From: Chlorogloeopsis fritschii PCC 6912
GTDB lineage: Bacteria > Cyanobacteriota > Cyanobacteriia > Cyanobacteriales > Nostocaceae
Direction: 5' to 3'
Assembly: GCF_000317285.1 (NCBI RefSeq)
Contig: NZ_AJLN01000039.1
Span: 1-44,535 of the forward strand
DNA: 44,535 bases
The notes beneath the pieces are model-generated. The model saw only the letters and a program-made list of their open reading frames with translations. It searched no databases and was not told the DNA's origin. The translations under genes and the position numbers were made by a program. Of this stretch, positions 33,522 through 40,628 are shown one piece after another. Position 1 is the stretch's first letter, and every line of letters begins with the position of its first letter.

Positions 33522-34100
33522 TTAAGGCGATCGCATTGGCAATGGTTTCCAATCAGAATAATTGCCAAGGTGTCCCCAATATGCCATATAGCCAGTAAAC
33601 GCAAAAATCAGAGCAGCAGCTACTAGTACGATCGCACCCAATAACCGCCAAGCACGATTTGTTTTGAAATAGAGTGTTGGCGCAGCACAAACTCCACCCA
33701 ATCCCGTTAAGATAAATCCGATTCCTGATAGGAGTGGTTGTCGCGTTAATCCCAGGTTAAGTATTCGCGCACCAATGACAATAGCAGCAAGTCCAGCAAA
33801 AAAGCCGTAAATTGCCACTGTTAGTAAATCCCAACCAAAGGCTAAAGCTAAAGAAGCGGTGAGAAATAAAATCCCAAATAAGACACTTGTTTCACCATAA
33901 GCAATATTAAAAACACCAGTAACTGGCCAAGTAAAAGTCATGTGTAAGCCCGTAACGAGTGCGATCGCTCCCGTCATGCCAAACCCAGGAATCCAAAGTT
34001 TTTTATTGGCACCATCCATACCAAAATATACGTAGCCAGCAAGGAGAAATAGCCCAGCTACGAGATTAATCAACATTAAGGTGATGTAATTGATAAACAC
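33522..34100 (-). CDS. DUF981 family membrane protein
   Basis: Integral membrane protein of 192 residues with about six hydrophobic helices (LMLINLVAGLFLLAGYVYFG; GMTGAIALVTGLHMTFTW; SVLFGILFLTASLALAFGW; AIYGFFAGLAAIVIGARIL; GIGFILTGLGGVCAAPTLYF; LGAIVLVAAALIFAFTGYMAYWGHL). The length, helix number and motifs such as GMDGANKKLWIPGFG and FNIAYGE fit DUF981, whose function is not known. The His-Met in GLHMTFTWP and the acidic NIAYGE loop might bind something, but that is guesswork. It starts at ATG 34100 and lies 87 bases after the permease gene on the same strand. Confidence 0.78.
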   Translation of the reverse strand: MFINYITLMLINLVAGLFLLAGYVYFGMDGANKKLWIPGFGMTGAIALVTGLHMTFTWPVTGVFNIAYGETSVLFGILFLTASLALAFGWDLLTVAIYGFFAGLAAIVIGARILNLGLTRQPLLSGIGFILTGLGGVCAAPTLYFKTNRAWRLLGAIVLVAAALIFAFTGYMAYWGHLGNYSDWKPLPMRSP

Positions 34101-34187
34101 GATTTCGATTATTTACCCATTGAGAGTATTTCACTCACATTTGAATACATATACTGATTGTTTGAAAATCTACATTTAGGAGCATTT

Positions 34188-35087
34188 TTATAATTTCTTA
34201 CTCTCTTCTCCCCAAGTTTGTAGCTGCAAATAAACTAACACCAGCGTCACAGCTAACAATACTGTTGCTGCCGCCGCTGCATAACCAAAATCAAATTGAC
34301 CAAATGCTTCTTGATAAATGTAGTAAACCAGTAAATTAGTAGAATTTAAAGGGCCACCACCAGTAATTACATAAACTTGCTCAAAACTCCGTAATGTGAA
34401 AATCATGGTGGTAACAAACGCGAATACAATCGTAGGTTGCAATCCGGGTAAGGTAATATGCCAAAACTGCTGCCAAGCGTTTGCTCCATCGAGTTCTGCG
34501 GCTTCATAGCGACTTGAGGGAATTGTTTGCAACCCTGCCAAAAATACTACCAAGTTAAAGCCCAGTTGTTTCCAAATACTCAAGAGAATTAGCACTGGCA
34601 TTGCCCAAATGGTGCTACCTAACCAAGGAATTGGCTCGATACCAATAGCATCCAAAAGCCCGTTCACAGGGCCATTATTTTGAAACAGCCAGCGAAATCC
34701 CAAACCTGCTGCAACTAAAGAGATAATTGATGGCAGAAAGTAGGCAGATCGGAGCAATCCTCGCAGTGCCAAAGTCTGATTTAATAACACTGCCAGTGCC
34801 AAAGGAATAACCAAACTAGGAAGAACGGTGGCAATAGTAAAGTAAGCTGTATTAAAAATTACTTGCCAAAAGTCTGAGGTGAAGAGCAAGCGCAAGTAGT
34901 TTTTTAAGCCTACCCAGTGGGTACCAGCAGAAGTAAAACTTCCAGCAGTAAAGCTCAGGTAAAACAAATAGGCAATTGGCCACAAGACAAATAAACCCAG
35001 AAAAATTAGTGCTGGAGTCAGAAAAAACCAAGCTGCAACTGTATCGTTGTCTAGCAGCCGACTACCGGAAAAGCGTGATGATTTCAT
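34188..35087 (-). CDS. Sugar ABC transporter permease (MalF/UgpA type)
   Basis: Inner-membrane permease of 299 residues of the carbohydrate-uptake transporter-1 family. It has six membrane helices, with the N-terminal one at FFLTPALIFLGLFVLWPIAYLFYLSF. The EAA loop that docks to the ATPase is clear at about 196-217: EAAELDGANAWQQFWHITLPGL. The motif VITGGGPLNSTNLLVYYIYQEAF is typical of MalF/UgpA-type subunits. Substrates of this family include maltose, trehalose, glucosylglycerol and glycerol-3-phosphate; the present one is not determinable. It is an orphan: no binding protein, second permease or ATPase lies nearby. Confidence 0.9.
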   Translation of the reverse strand: MKSSRFSGSRLLDNDTVAAWFFLTPALIFLGLFVLWPIAYLFYLSFTAGSFTSAGTHWVGLKNYLRLLFTSDFWQVIFNTAYFTIATVLPSLVIPLALAVLLNQTLALRGLLRSAYFLPSIISLVAAGLGFRWLFQNNGPVNGLLDAIGIEPIPWLGSTIWAMPVLILLSIWKQLGFNLVVFLAGLQTIPSSRYEAAELDGANAWQQFWHITLPGLQPTIVFAFVTTMIFTLRSFEQVYVITGGGPLNSTNLLVYYIYQEAFGQFDFGYAAAAATVLLAVTLVLVYLQLQTWGEESKKL

Positions 35088-35247
35088 AACAATTGTGACA
35101 GCTTGAAATACCTAGAATTATTTAAGGTTATTAGTTAATTTTGTCAGGCGATCGCTACCACACACAACTTATGAAATCCGTGAAGTACACAACACGGTAA
35201 AATTCATAGGGGTTTGTGCTGTACTGTTTTGCACAGGTAGTTTAAGC

Positions 35248-36126
35248 ATGGAATCAAATTTTTTGACGGCTGTTTTTCTGCCCTTGGCTTTATTTATCAT
35301 TATGCTGGGTATGGGACTGACCTTGACTTTGAATGACTTCAAGCAGGTGTTAGTCTATCCTAAGGCGGTAATTATTGGTTTACTAGCACAGTTGGTAATG
35401 TTGCCGATAGTGGGTTTTGTAATTGCGTCAATATTTTCCCTCAGCCCAGACTTGGCTGTTGGTTTGATGATTCTAGCAGCTTGTCCTGGTGGTTCTACTT
35501 CCAACATGATTACGTTTTTAGCTGGGGGAGATGTTGCCCTGTCGATTACACTAACAGCCGTTAGCAGCTTAATTACTGTCTTCACAATTCCCTTGGTTGT
35601 AAATCTGTCAATGCAGAGTTTTCTGAGGGAAAGCACAACCTTGCAACTACCGTTTTTGAGTACTGTTTTACAAATCGCAGTGATTACAATTGTGCCAGTA
35701 TCACTTGGAATGCTCATCAAGCGTTACATCCCTGGCTTTGCTAAACAAGCAGACAAGTCTGTGAAATGGCTGTCTTTATTTTTCCTAGCGGTAGTCATTG
35801 CCGGAGTGCTCCTCAAAGAGCGCAATAACTTTGTCTCCTTTGTGATAGATGTAGGTTGGGTAACTCTGGCTTTGAATGTGGTATCAATGGCTCTAGGATT
35901 TGCGATCGCAACTTTAACCCGATTGAGTCAACAACAGGCTACGGCAATCACAGTGGAAGTGGGAATTCAAAATGGCACTTTGGCGATCGCTATTGCTTCA
36001 GCACCAACGCTACTCAATAGCCCAACAATGGCTATTCCCGCTGCAATTTATAGCCTGCTAATGTTTGTTACTGGGGCGGGGTTCGCTTGGTGGGCAAATC
36101 GCCGTTCAACTTTATCAAAGGCATAA
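35248..36126 (+). CDS. Bile acid:sodium symporter (BASS) family transporter
   Basis: Membrane transporter of 292 residues with about nine to ten helices. BASS landmarks are GMGLTLTLNDFKQVLVYPKA near 21-40, the sodium-site motif AACPGGSTSNMITFLAGGD near 77-95, and the second conserved segment VEVGIQNGTLAIAIA near 247-260. Members carry organic anions with sodium; plant plastid relatives move pyruvate (BASS2) and glycolate (BASS6), and a cyanobacterial BASS moves bicarbonate-like or other small acids only in the unrelated SbtA/BicA families, so the substrate is left open. The gene is divergent from the sugar permease at 35087 and precedes the hairpin block before purN. Confidence 0.9.
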   Translation: MESNFLTAVFLPLALFIIMLGMGLTLTLNDFKQVLVYPKAVIIGLLAQLVMLPIVGFVIASIFSLSPDLAVGLMILAACPGGSTSNMITFLAGGDVALSITLTAVSSLITVFTIPLVVNLSMQSFLRESTTLQLPFLSTVLQIAVITIVPVSLGMLIKRYIPGFAKQADKSVKWLSLFFLAVVIAGVLLKERNNFVSFVIDVGWVTLALNVVSMALGFAIATLTRLSQQQATAITVEVGIQNGTLAIAIASAPTLLNSPTMAIPAAIYSLLMFVTGAGFAWWANRRSTLSKA

Positions 36127-36251
36127 TTTACATAATTTAAGTAGGTAGACACAATTAAACGTAAAATGCTTACGCCCATAAATTAGATAGGACAAGCTTT
36201 TCAGCTTCTGCCCTCTGCCTCCTGCCCCTCCGAAGTTTGGATTGCCATGCA

Positions 36252-36362
36252 GGTGCGGCGGGGGCAGAAAAATCGGAGATTTTTCTGCTGTCGGCAGAGC
36301 CGACGCTGTGGTTGCACAGCAACCACAGCTATCCCCGCTCGCACCATCGGAGGAAGCCTCCG
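36252..36362. other. Structured block: three perfect triloop hairpins inside an outer stem, plus a fourth hairpin
   Basis: Hairpin A: CAGAAAAATC (36265-36274), loop GGA, GATTTTTCTG (36278-36287). Hairpin B: GTCGGC (36290-36295), loop AGA, GCCGAC (36299-36304). Hairpin C: GCTGTGGTTGC (36305-36315), loop ACA, GCAACCACAGC (36319-36329). An outer stem of 12 bp with one bulge encloses them: GGTGCGGCGGGG (36252-36263) with CCCCGCTCGCACC (36333-36345). Hairpin D follows: CGGAGG (36348-36353), loop AAG, CCTCCG (36357-36362); CGGAGG could alternatively pair with CCTCCG at 36227-36232. All stems are perfect except the single bulge. Together it would fold as a four-way junction. It ends 37 bases before the purN start. 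Confidence 0.8.
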
Positions 36363-36399
36363 CTCCAACTTCTCTCTGCCCTCTGCCCTCTGCCTTTTT

Positions 36400-37074
36400 A
36401 TGAGTAATTCTTCAATCATAGATACTTCTACTCCTTGCCTAATTTCTCCTCATCTTCCCAGCCAGCAATTTTCCCAAGGTACTCCTTTAAAATTGGGTGT
36501 TTTGGCTTCAGGAAGTGGTAGTAATTTTGAGGCTATTGCCAATGCCATCCAAAACGGGCAACTTAATGCCCAAATCCAAGTTTTGATTTACAATCAGCCA
36601 CAGGCTTATGCTGCTGTGCGGGCGGCTAATTGGAATGTACCATCTGTACTTCTCAACCACCGCGACTATAACAGTCGCGAAGATTTAGATCGGCAAATTG
36701 TGCAAACTTTGCGGCAGTATAATGTGGAATTTGTGGTTATGGCTGGTTGGATGCGACTGGTAACGCAAGTATTAATTGATGCTTTTCCTCATAGAATTAT
36801 CAATATTCATCCCAGCTTGTTGCCCAGTTTTAAAGGTGTGCGTGCCGTAGAACAAGCCTTAGCTGCTGGTGTAAAAATCACTGGCTGTACGGTGCATTTG
36901 GTTTCTCTAGAAATGGACAGCGGCCCGATTTTAATCCAAGCAGCAGTTCCCATCATGCCTGATGATACACCAGAAAAACTCCACGCCAGAATTCAACTGC
37001 AGGAACATCAGATTTTACCGCAGGCGATCGCTCTGACAGCCCAAAAACTACAGGCTCTAAACACAACCTCGTAA
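36400..37074 (+). CDS. purN: Phosphoribosylglycinamide formyltransferase (GART)
   Basis: Purine synthesis enzyme that transfers a formyl group from 10-formyl-THF to GAR. ATG 36400 gives 224 residues; the frame is open further upstream to 36247 but that part runs through the hairpin block and is not protein-like. After 30 variable residues the Rossmann-like domain begins (LKLGVLASGSGSNFEAIANAI, with the phosphate-binding GSGSN). Catalytic residues are visible in INIHPSLLPSFKG (Asn and His) and in GCTVHLVSLEMDSGPILIQA (Asp). VMAGWMRLVTQ is the folate-binding part. No good ribosome-binding site is seen before 36400, and the structured block just upstream may affect translation. Confidence 0.93.
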   Translation: MSNSSIIDTSTPCLISPHLPSQQFSQGTPLKLGVLASGSGSNFEAIANAIQNGQLNAQIQVLIYNQPQAYAAVRAANWNVPSVLLNHRDYNSREDLDRQIVQTLRQYNVEFVVMAGWMRLVTQVLIDAFPHRIINIHPSLLPSFKGVRAVEQALAAGVKITGCTVHLVSLEMDSGPILIQAAVPIMPDDTPEKLHARIQLQEHQILPQAIALTAQKLQALNTTS

Positions 37075-37240
37075 AAATACGCAATATTTGGGTAAAAAAT
37101 CACTTTATCCGTTTGATATATAACTGTGACTCTTTTTTCGCACTATTTGCGACTGGAGAGCAGCCATGATCAAAGTATTGCAGTGTGATTCCTGCAAGTC
37201 CACACTGTAATTAAGCTGAATTTTTCATGAGAGAGTATGG

Positions 37241-37591
37241 TTAAATTAACACCTCAGCCGGAATTCCCAATGAGGAATGTAAACGTCGAATCATTTCTAG
37301 TGTTAGTGCTTGCTGGCGATTTAAAATGTCTGTAACCTCTCCCAGACTGCCAATAATAGGTTCCAAATCATCAGCAGATAAACCACGGGATTCAAGATAA
37401 TATAAAATAGCCTCAATCGGCTCTGGTGCAACGATAGGATAATGCCGTTGTTCGTATGCTTCCACCAGTGTTGTTAAAATTTCTAAGCGATCGCAATCGG
37501 GTGTATTAGGTTCTGCATCAAATAATCTTTCAATTTCATCAAGCGCAGCATGATAATCAGCTTCAGTTCGGATGGGACGGAGTTTGAGCAT
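37241..37591 (-). CDS. higA: HigA-type antitoxin (XRE-like helix-turn-helix)
   Basis: Antitoxin of a type II toxin-antitoxin pair, 116 residues. ATG 37591 is chosen because GAGGT lies 7 bases upstream; an earlier ATG at 37618 has no site and overlaps the toxin frame. The N-terminal half (LRPIRTEADYHAALDEIERLFDAEP) and the segment PIEAILYYLESRGLSADDLEPIIGS are typical of the YgjM/HigA family, followed by the helix-turn-helix VTDILNRQQALTLEMIRRLH. The upstream higB toxin frame carries a stop at codon 21, so the antitoxin is left without an intact partner. Its start lies 11 bases after the toxin stop codon, the usual HigBA order. Confidence 0.85.
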   Translation of the reverse strand: MLKLRPIRTEADYHAALDEIERLFDAEPNTPDCDRLEILTTLVEAYEQRHYPIVAPEPIEAILYYLESRGLSADDLEPIIGSLGEVTDILNRQQALTLEMIRRLHSSLGIPAEVLI

Positions 37592-37601
37592 ATACGTTAC
37601 C

Positions 37602-37895
37602 TCAAATTGTTGTCGCATCTACGTTATTGTAGTCAGAGTGCGTTCCTACAAAGCGGATAAAAATAATCCCAATATCGTAACGAATGTGAACAATTAAGCG
37701 GTAATCATTACCTTTGATATTAAAAACGACACGATTATTAGCGATAATACTGGCGTTGCGATAAATACTTTTGATATCTATCGGACTATTCCATTCTGCA
37801 CGAGACGCTTCATCATACCAAGCTTCTAATGGCTATTCGGCATCGGGATGTGTTTCCCAAAATTGCCGTAAAGTGCTGCGGGCAATGATTCGCAT
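37602..37895 (-). pseudogene. higB: HigB toxin gene with premature stop
   Basis: ATG 37895 to TGA 37602 would encode 97 residues, the usual HigB length. It starts MRIIARSTLRQFWETHPDAE, then TAG (37833-37835) at codon 21, then PLEAWYDEASRAEWNSPIDI, RVVFNIKGNDYRLIVHIRYD and IIFIRFVGTHSDYNNVDATTI. Homologues have Gln at the stop position, so a single C-to-T change (CAG to TAG) explains it. No other defect is visible in the frame, so the loss looks recent. HigB is a ribosome-dependent mRNA endonuclease. Confidence 0.82.
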
Positions 37896-37904
37896 TTTTA
37901 TTTT

Positions 37905-38486
37905 TTAATATTGCCCAACTTTCCATAAATAGCTAGAAAGCATATTAGTAATCACATGAGCCACTATTGGCACTAACAAGTTATCACTCAAAAGGGCACT
38001 ATATCCAAGTATAAATCCAACAAAAGTAGCCCAAACCACATAAGGCCATTGTTGGGCACCACTCAAGTGCAAGACACCAAAGGAAACACTAGAGAAAAAT
38101 ACAGCCAAATGATCTAATCCAAAAGCGGGTAACATCACACCGCGAAATAACAATTCTTCACTTAACCCCGGTAATAATCCCAGCCAGATTAAATCTGGTA
38201 AAGCTAGGGGTTTCAGTACTATCTCTAAGTAATAATTAGCACTTTTGCGGTAGGGAGGACAGTGTTGATAAGCCAAGCCGCTTAAGCCAGTAATGCTTAA
38301 GCCCAAACCAATTCCCAATAATAAAGCTCTTATATCCCAACGCCAAGACATGAGGTAAAAGTTACCAAAGTACAACCACAGTTTGGCAACGATCCACAAA
38401 ATAGTAGCAGTTACTCCCATTGCCACCAGTACTTGGGTGCGCGTCATATATGGCATTTCTGGCTCTTGATTTTGGTGTTGAGTCAC
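37905..38486 (-). CDS. CPBP family intramembrane protease
   Basis: Membrane protein of 193 residues of the CPBP (Abi/CAAX-protease-like) family. There are about five hydrophobic segments. The catalytic motif EELLFRG is at 110-116, preceded by LIWLGLLPGLS. The second and third motifs are the His in SFGVLHLSGA (H140) and the His in VPIVAHVITNML near 177. All metal- and catalysis-related residues are present. Such proteins cleave prenylated or membrane-bound substrates or have roles in bacteriocin immunity; nothing here specifies one. The stop at 37905 lies only ten bases before the start of higB on the same strand. Confidence 0.88.
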   Translation of the reverse strand: MTQHQNQEPEMPYMTRTQVLVAMGVTATILWIVAKLWLYFGNFYLMSWRWDIRALLLGIGLGLSITGLSGLAYQHCPPYRKSANYYLEIVLKPLALPDLIWLGLLPGLSEELLFRGVMLPAFGLDHLAVFFSSVSFGVLHLSGAQQWPYVVWATFVGFILGYSALLSDNLLVPIVAHVITNMLSSYLWKVGQY

Positions 38487-38549
38487 GGGAGTTTTATGTA
38501 TATAGAGGGGCAGAGGGGCAGGAGGTAGGAGAGAGAACTACTAACCACT

Positions 38550-38617
38550 GTAAGGGCGGGTTTAGAAGATAAATTATCTGTTTGAACGGCAAGATGCTCA
38601 ACAAAACCCGCCCCTAC
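38550..38617 (+). repeat. MITE-like element, copy 3 (GGGCGGGTTT family)
   Basis: The ends GTAAGGGCGGGTTT (38550-38563) and AAACCCGCCCCTAC (38604-38617) are inverted with one mismatch, 68 bases overall, the same length as copy 2 and sharing GGGCGGGTTTAGAAGATAAA with it. It is flanked by CTAACCACT on the left and CCAATGAC on the right, as in copy 1 in reverse. Confidence 0.72.
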
Positions 38618-38634
38618 TAACCAATGACAAATAA

Positions 38635-39696
38635 CTAATTACTTAAACAATTTAAAGAGGATATTTTAGGGCTGAGGGAAAAAGGATCTATACCTGCTTT
38701 ATGAGCAACCAATACACCTACTGCCTCCAAATATGAGTTTACCTGTATTGATTTTATCCCTAATGGCTGAGAAGGAACTTGAATCTGAGTTTTATTTTCA
38801 TTGACTGTCACGATTAGACATCGCTGCTGGTTTAAACTAAGCAAAGCGCTGCTACCACAAGCTGTGGCTGGGACGATCGCCGCATCTACTCGATCAGCCC
38901 AAATATCTTCTAGTTGTGGTACTTGGTAAGTTTGTCTAGCCATAAATTGAGGTGCGCGACTCAAACCCACAAGCACACAGGGCAAAAAAGTATAGCCCAA
39001 TTCTTCTGCGGCAGAACGAGGAGATAAATTTGGATCGAGAGGTGGAGCCTCAAAGGCGGGAGCATGAGCGCAGGGAATGCGAAACTGCCGCACTACTAAA
39101 TGGCTAATAACAGCTTCTGCCCCTGCAATTGGATCGACTCCTTTACCGTGACGGTAGTTTTGTTCTGCCTCTTGATCAAGATGATCGGGGAAACGGGCAA
39201 CTACTGCGATCGCTTCTGCCCTTGCTTTTGTAATTAGTACCTCCACCGCCCGCAGTAAACTATCTGAATTGCCTATTGTTCCCCAACTGGCACCGGAAGC
39301 CGCAGTACGTAATTCTACGTTTAATGGAGCATCTGTAATCACGTAATCAGTTAAAGATATTCCTAAGGTAGCTCTGGCTGCATCTGCTGCCTGCAAGTGT
39401 CGCAGCCGCAATTCTGGCTCAATACCTTGGTCTAAAACTAAACCTACACGATTTTGATGGACTGGACGCAAACCCCAGCATCCTTCAGCAAATTTATCCA
39501 GCCCATAACCTTCTACATAAAAAGTATTGGGCAAGTTCCAATACAAGCTTGCACCGTTAAGGACATTGGGGTGAGTAATCAGGCGATCGCAAACCTGGGC
39601 GATCGCTCTTGCAACAGGCAATGCATCTCCTGCATATCCCCCAATCGCAGCCCCAATCCCAGTAGGTATAGTTAAAATAGCAGTGTATGGACGCAC
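38635..39696 (-). CDS. DUF3326 family protein
   Basis: Soluble protein of about 353 residues conserved in cyanobacteria, function unknown. Conserved-looking segments are LTIPTGIGAAIGGYAGDALPVARAIA near the N terminus, WGLRPVHQNRVGLVLDQGIE, NSDSLLRAVEVLI, RFPDHLDQEAEQNYRHGKGVDPIAGAEAVISHLV and VDAAIVPATACGSSALLSL. The GIGAAIGG loop and the RHGKGVDP stretch look like ligand-binding sites, which is inference. The start is uncertain: GTG 39696 matches the family N terminus (RPYTAILTIPTG), while a TTG at 39738 would add 14 residues; neither has a clear ribosome-binding site. It is the third gene in a same-strand run with the ferredoxin at 40352 and the 58-residue gene at 39960. Confidence 0.8.
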   Translation of the reverse strand: MRPYTAILTIPTGIGAAIGGYAGDALPVARAIAQVCDRLITHPNVLNGASLYWNLPNTFYVEGYGLDKFAEGCWGLRPVHQNRVGLVLDQGIEPELRLRHLQAADAARATLGISLTDYVITDAPLNVELRTAASGASWGTIGNSDSLLRAVEVLITKARAEAIAVVARFPDHLDQEAEQNYRHGKGVDPIAGAEAVISHLVVRQFRIPCAHAPAFEAPPLDPNLSPRSAAEELGYTFLPCVLVGLSRAPQFMARQTYQVPQLEDIWADRVDAAIVPATACGSSALLSLNQQRCLIVTVNENKTQIQVPSQPLGIKSIQVNSYLEAVGVLVAHKAGIDPFSLSPKISSLNCLSN

Positions 39697-39783
39697 GTTC
39701 TGAGTCTGCAAATAAAAGCAACTAGTTGATGATGTCAATAGCTAATAGCTAATAGTACACAATTAGCCATTAGCAATTAGCCA

Positions 39784-39960
39784 TTAGCTATCAACAGTAA
39801 CAACAGCTTCAACAGTCGCTTTCTGTTGTTTTACATCCACAGAGGTAATCGCCCAACGTAAAGGTTCTCCCTGTTTTTTCAGTTCTACTTCAATTACTTT
39901 TTGTAATTCTGTGGAAGTTTCTTGTAAATCAATTTCTGCCGTAATAAAATGAGTTGTCAT
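39784..39960 (-). CDS. 58-residue conserved-looking small protein
   Basis: ATG 39960 to TAA 39784, with GAGGAG 8 bases before the start, a strong ribosome-binding site. The peptide starts MTTHFITAEIDLQETSTELQ, continues KVIEVELKKQGEPLRWAITS and VDVKQQKATVEAVVTVD. Alternating hydrophobic residues and the amphipathic helix ELQKVIEVELKKQG suggest a compact beta-alpha-beta fold without signal or membrane segment. It lies between a ferredoxin gene (74 bases upstream) and the DUF3326 gene (about 90 bases downstream) on the same strand, so all three may form an operon. I do not recognise a family. Confidence 0.75.
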   Translation of the reverse strand: MTTHFITAEIDLQETSTELQKVIEVELKKQGEPLRWAITSVDVKQQKATVEAVVTVDS

Positions 39961-40034
39961 TACAATATCTCCTCATAGTTTTTGTAGTTTGACTGAGAAC
40001 TGGTTTGAGATGAATAGCTAATCGCTAATAACCA

Positions 40035-40352
40035 TTAACTTTTGCCAAATTGGAGCTGATAAACAACATCTTCCTTTTCTGTGGCTATTTTTAAATCAGA
40101 ACGCGGATAAGCGACGCAAAGCAGTACATATCCTTGTTTTTGTAGTTCGGGACTTACGCCCATGCCATCAGTTTGATCCACAGTTCCTTGCAGGATTTGA
40201 CCAGCACAAGTTGTGCAAACACCAGCATGGCAAGAGCTTGGCAAATCTAATCCAGCCGCTTCTGCAACTGATAATATAGTTTCATCCTCAGGAACTTGTA
40301 AAGTATGAACTTTACCTTGATGTTGAATTTCAACAGTGTATGTTTTGGACAT
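40035..40352 (-). CDS. Plant-type [2Fe-2S] ferredoxin
   Basis: Electron carrier of 105 residues. Cluster ligands C41, C46, C49 and C79 follow CX4CX2CX29C (SSCHAGVCTTCAGQI; LLCVAYPRSD). The start is ATG 40352 (MSKTYTVEI); an earlier ATG at 40382 adds ten unlikely residues. Compared with photosynthetic PetF, the cluster loop reads CHAGVCTTC instead of C(R/Y)AGACSTC, and the C terminus ends VVYQLQFGKS, so it belongs to an alternative ferredoxin subgroup. It differs clearly from the ferredoxin at 17561. The partner is unknown; its neighbours are a 58-residue protein and DUF3326, and acnB is divergent. Confidence 0.92.
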   Translation of the reverse strand: MSKTYTVEIQHQGKVHTLQVPEDETILSVAEAAGLDLPSSCHAGVCTTCAGQILQGTVDQTDGMGVSPELQKQGYVLLCVAYPRSDLKIATEKEDVVYQLQFGKS

Positions 40353-40628
40353 AGTGCAAAATAATTGTGACGTAAATAACAAATCAAATATCTTATATTA
40401 AAAATAGGTAGACATACAAATCAACGAAATAAATATTTTCTTGCCATTGTGTATGCAATAGTAGCTATACAGGGATAATTATAAATCCTTGTCACAGAAA
40501 AACTAAAACTAATAATCTTTTTCCCTGTTAATTACACCTGAAAACTATTATCAGGTAAAACCACCCTGAGAGTAGGGAAGTGATGATAACCACAAGAAAA
40601 ATTGTTGCCAGAACGAAGGAAGAGTAAA

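Noticed and set aside
36247-36399. Upstream in-frame extension of purN (51 residues)
   Set aside because: It translates the hairpin block and pyrimidine tandem repeats; PurN proteins do not have such an extension, and ATG 36400 precedes the recognisable part.
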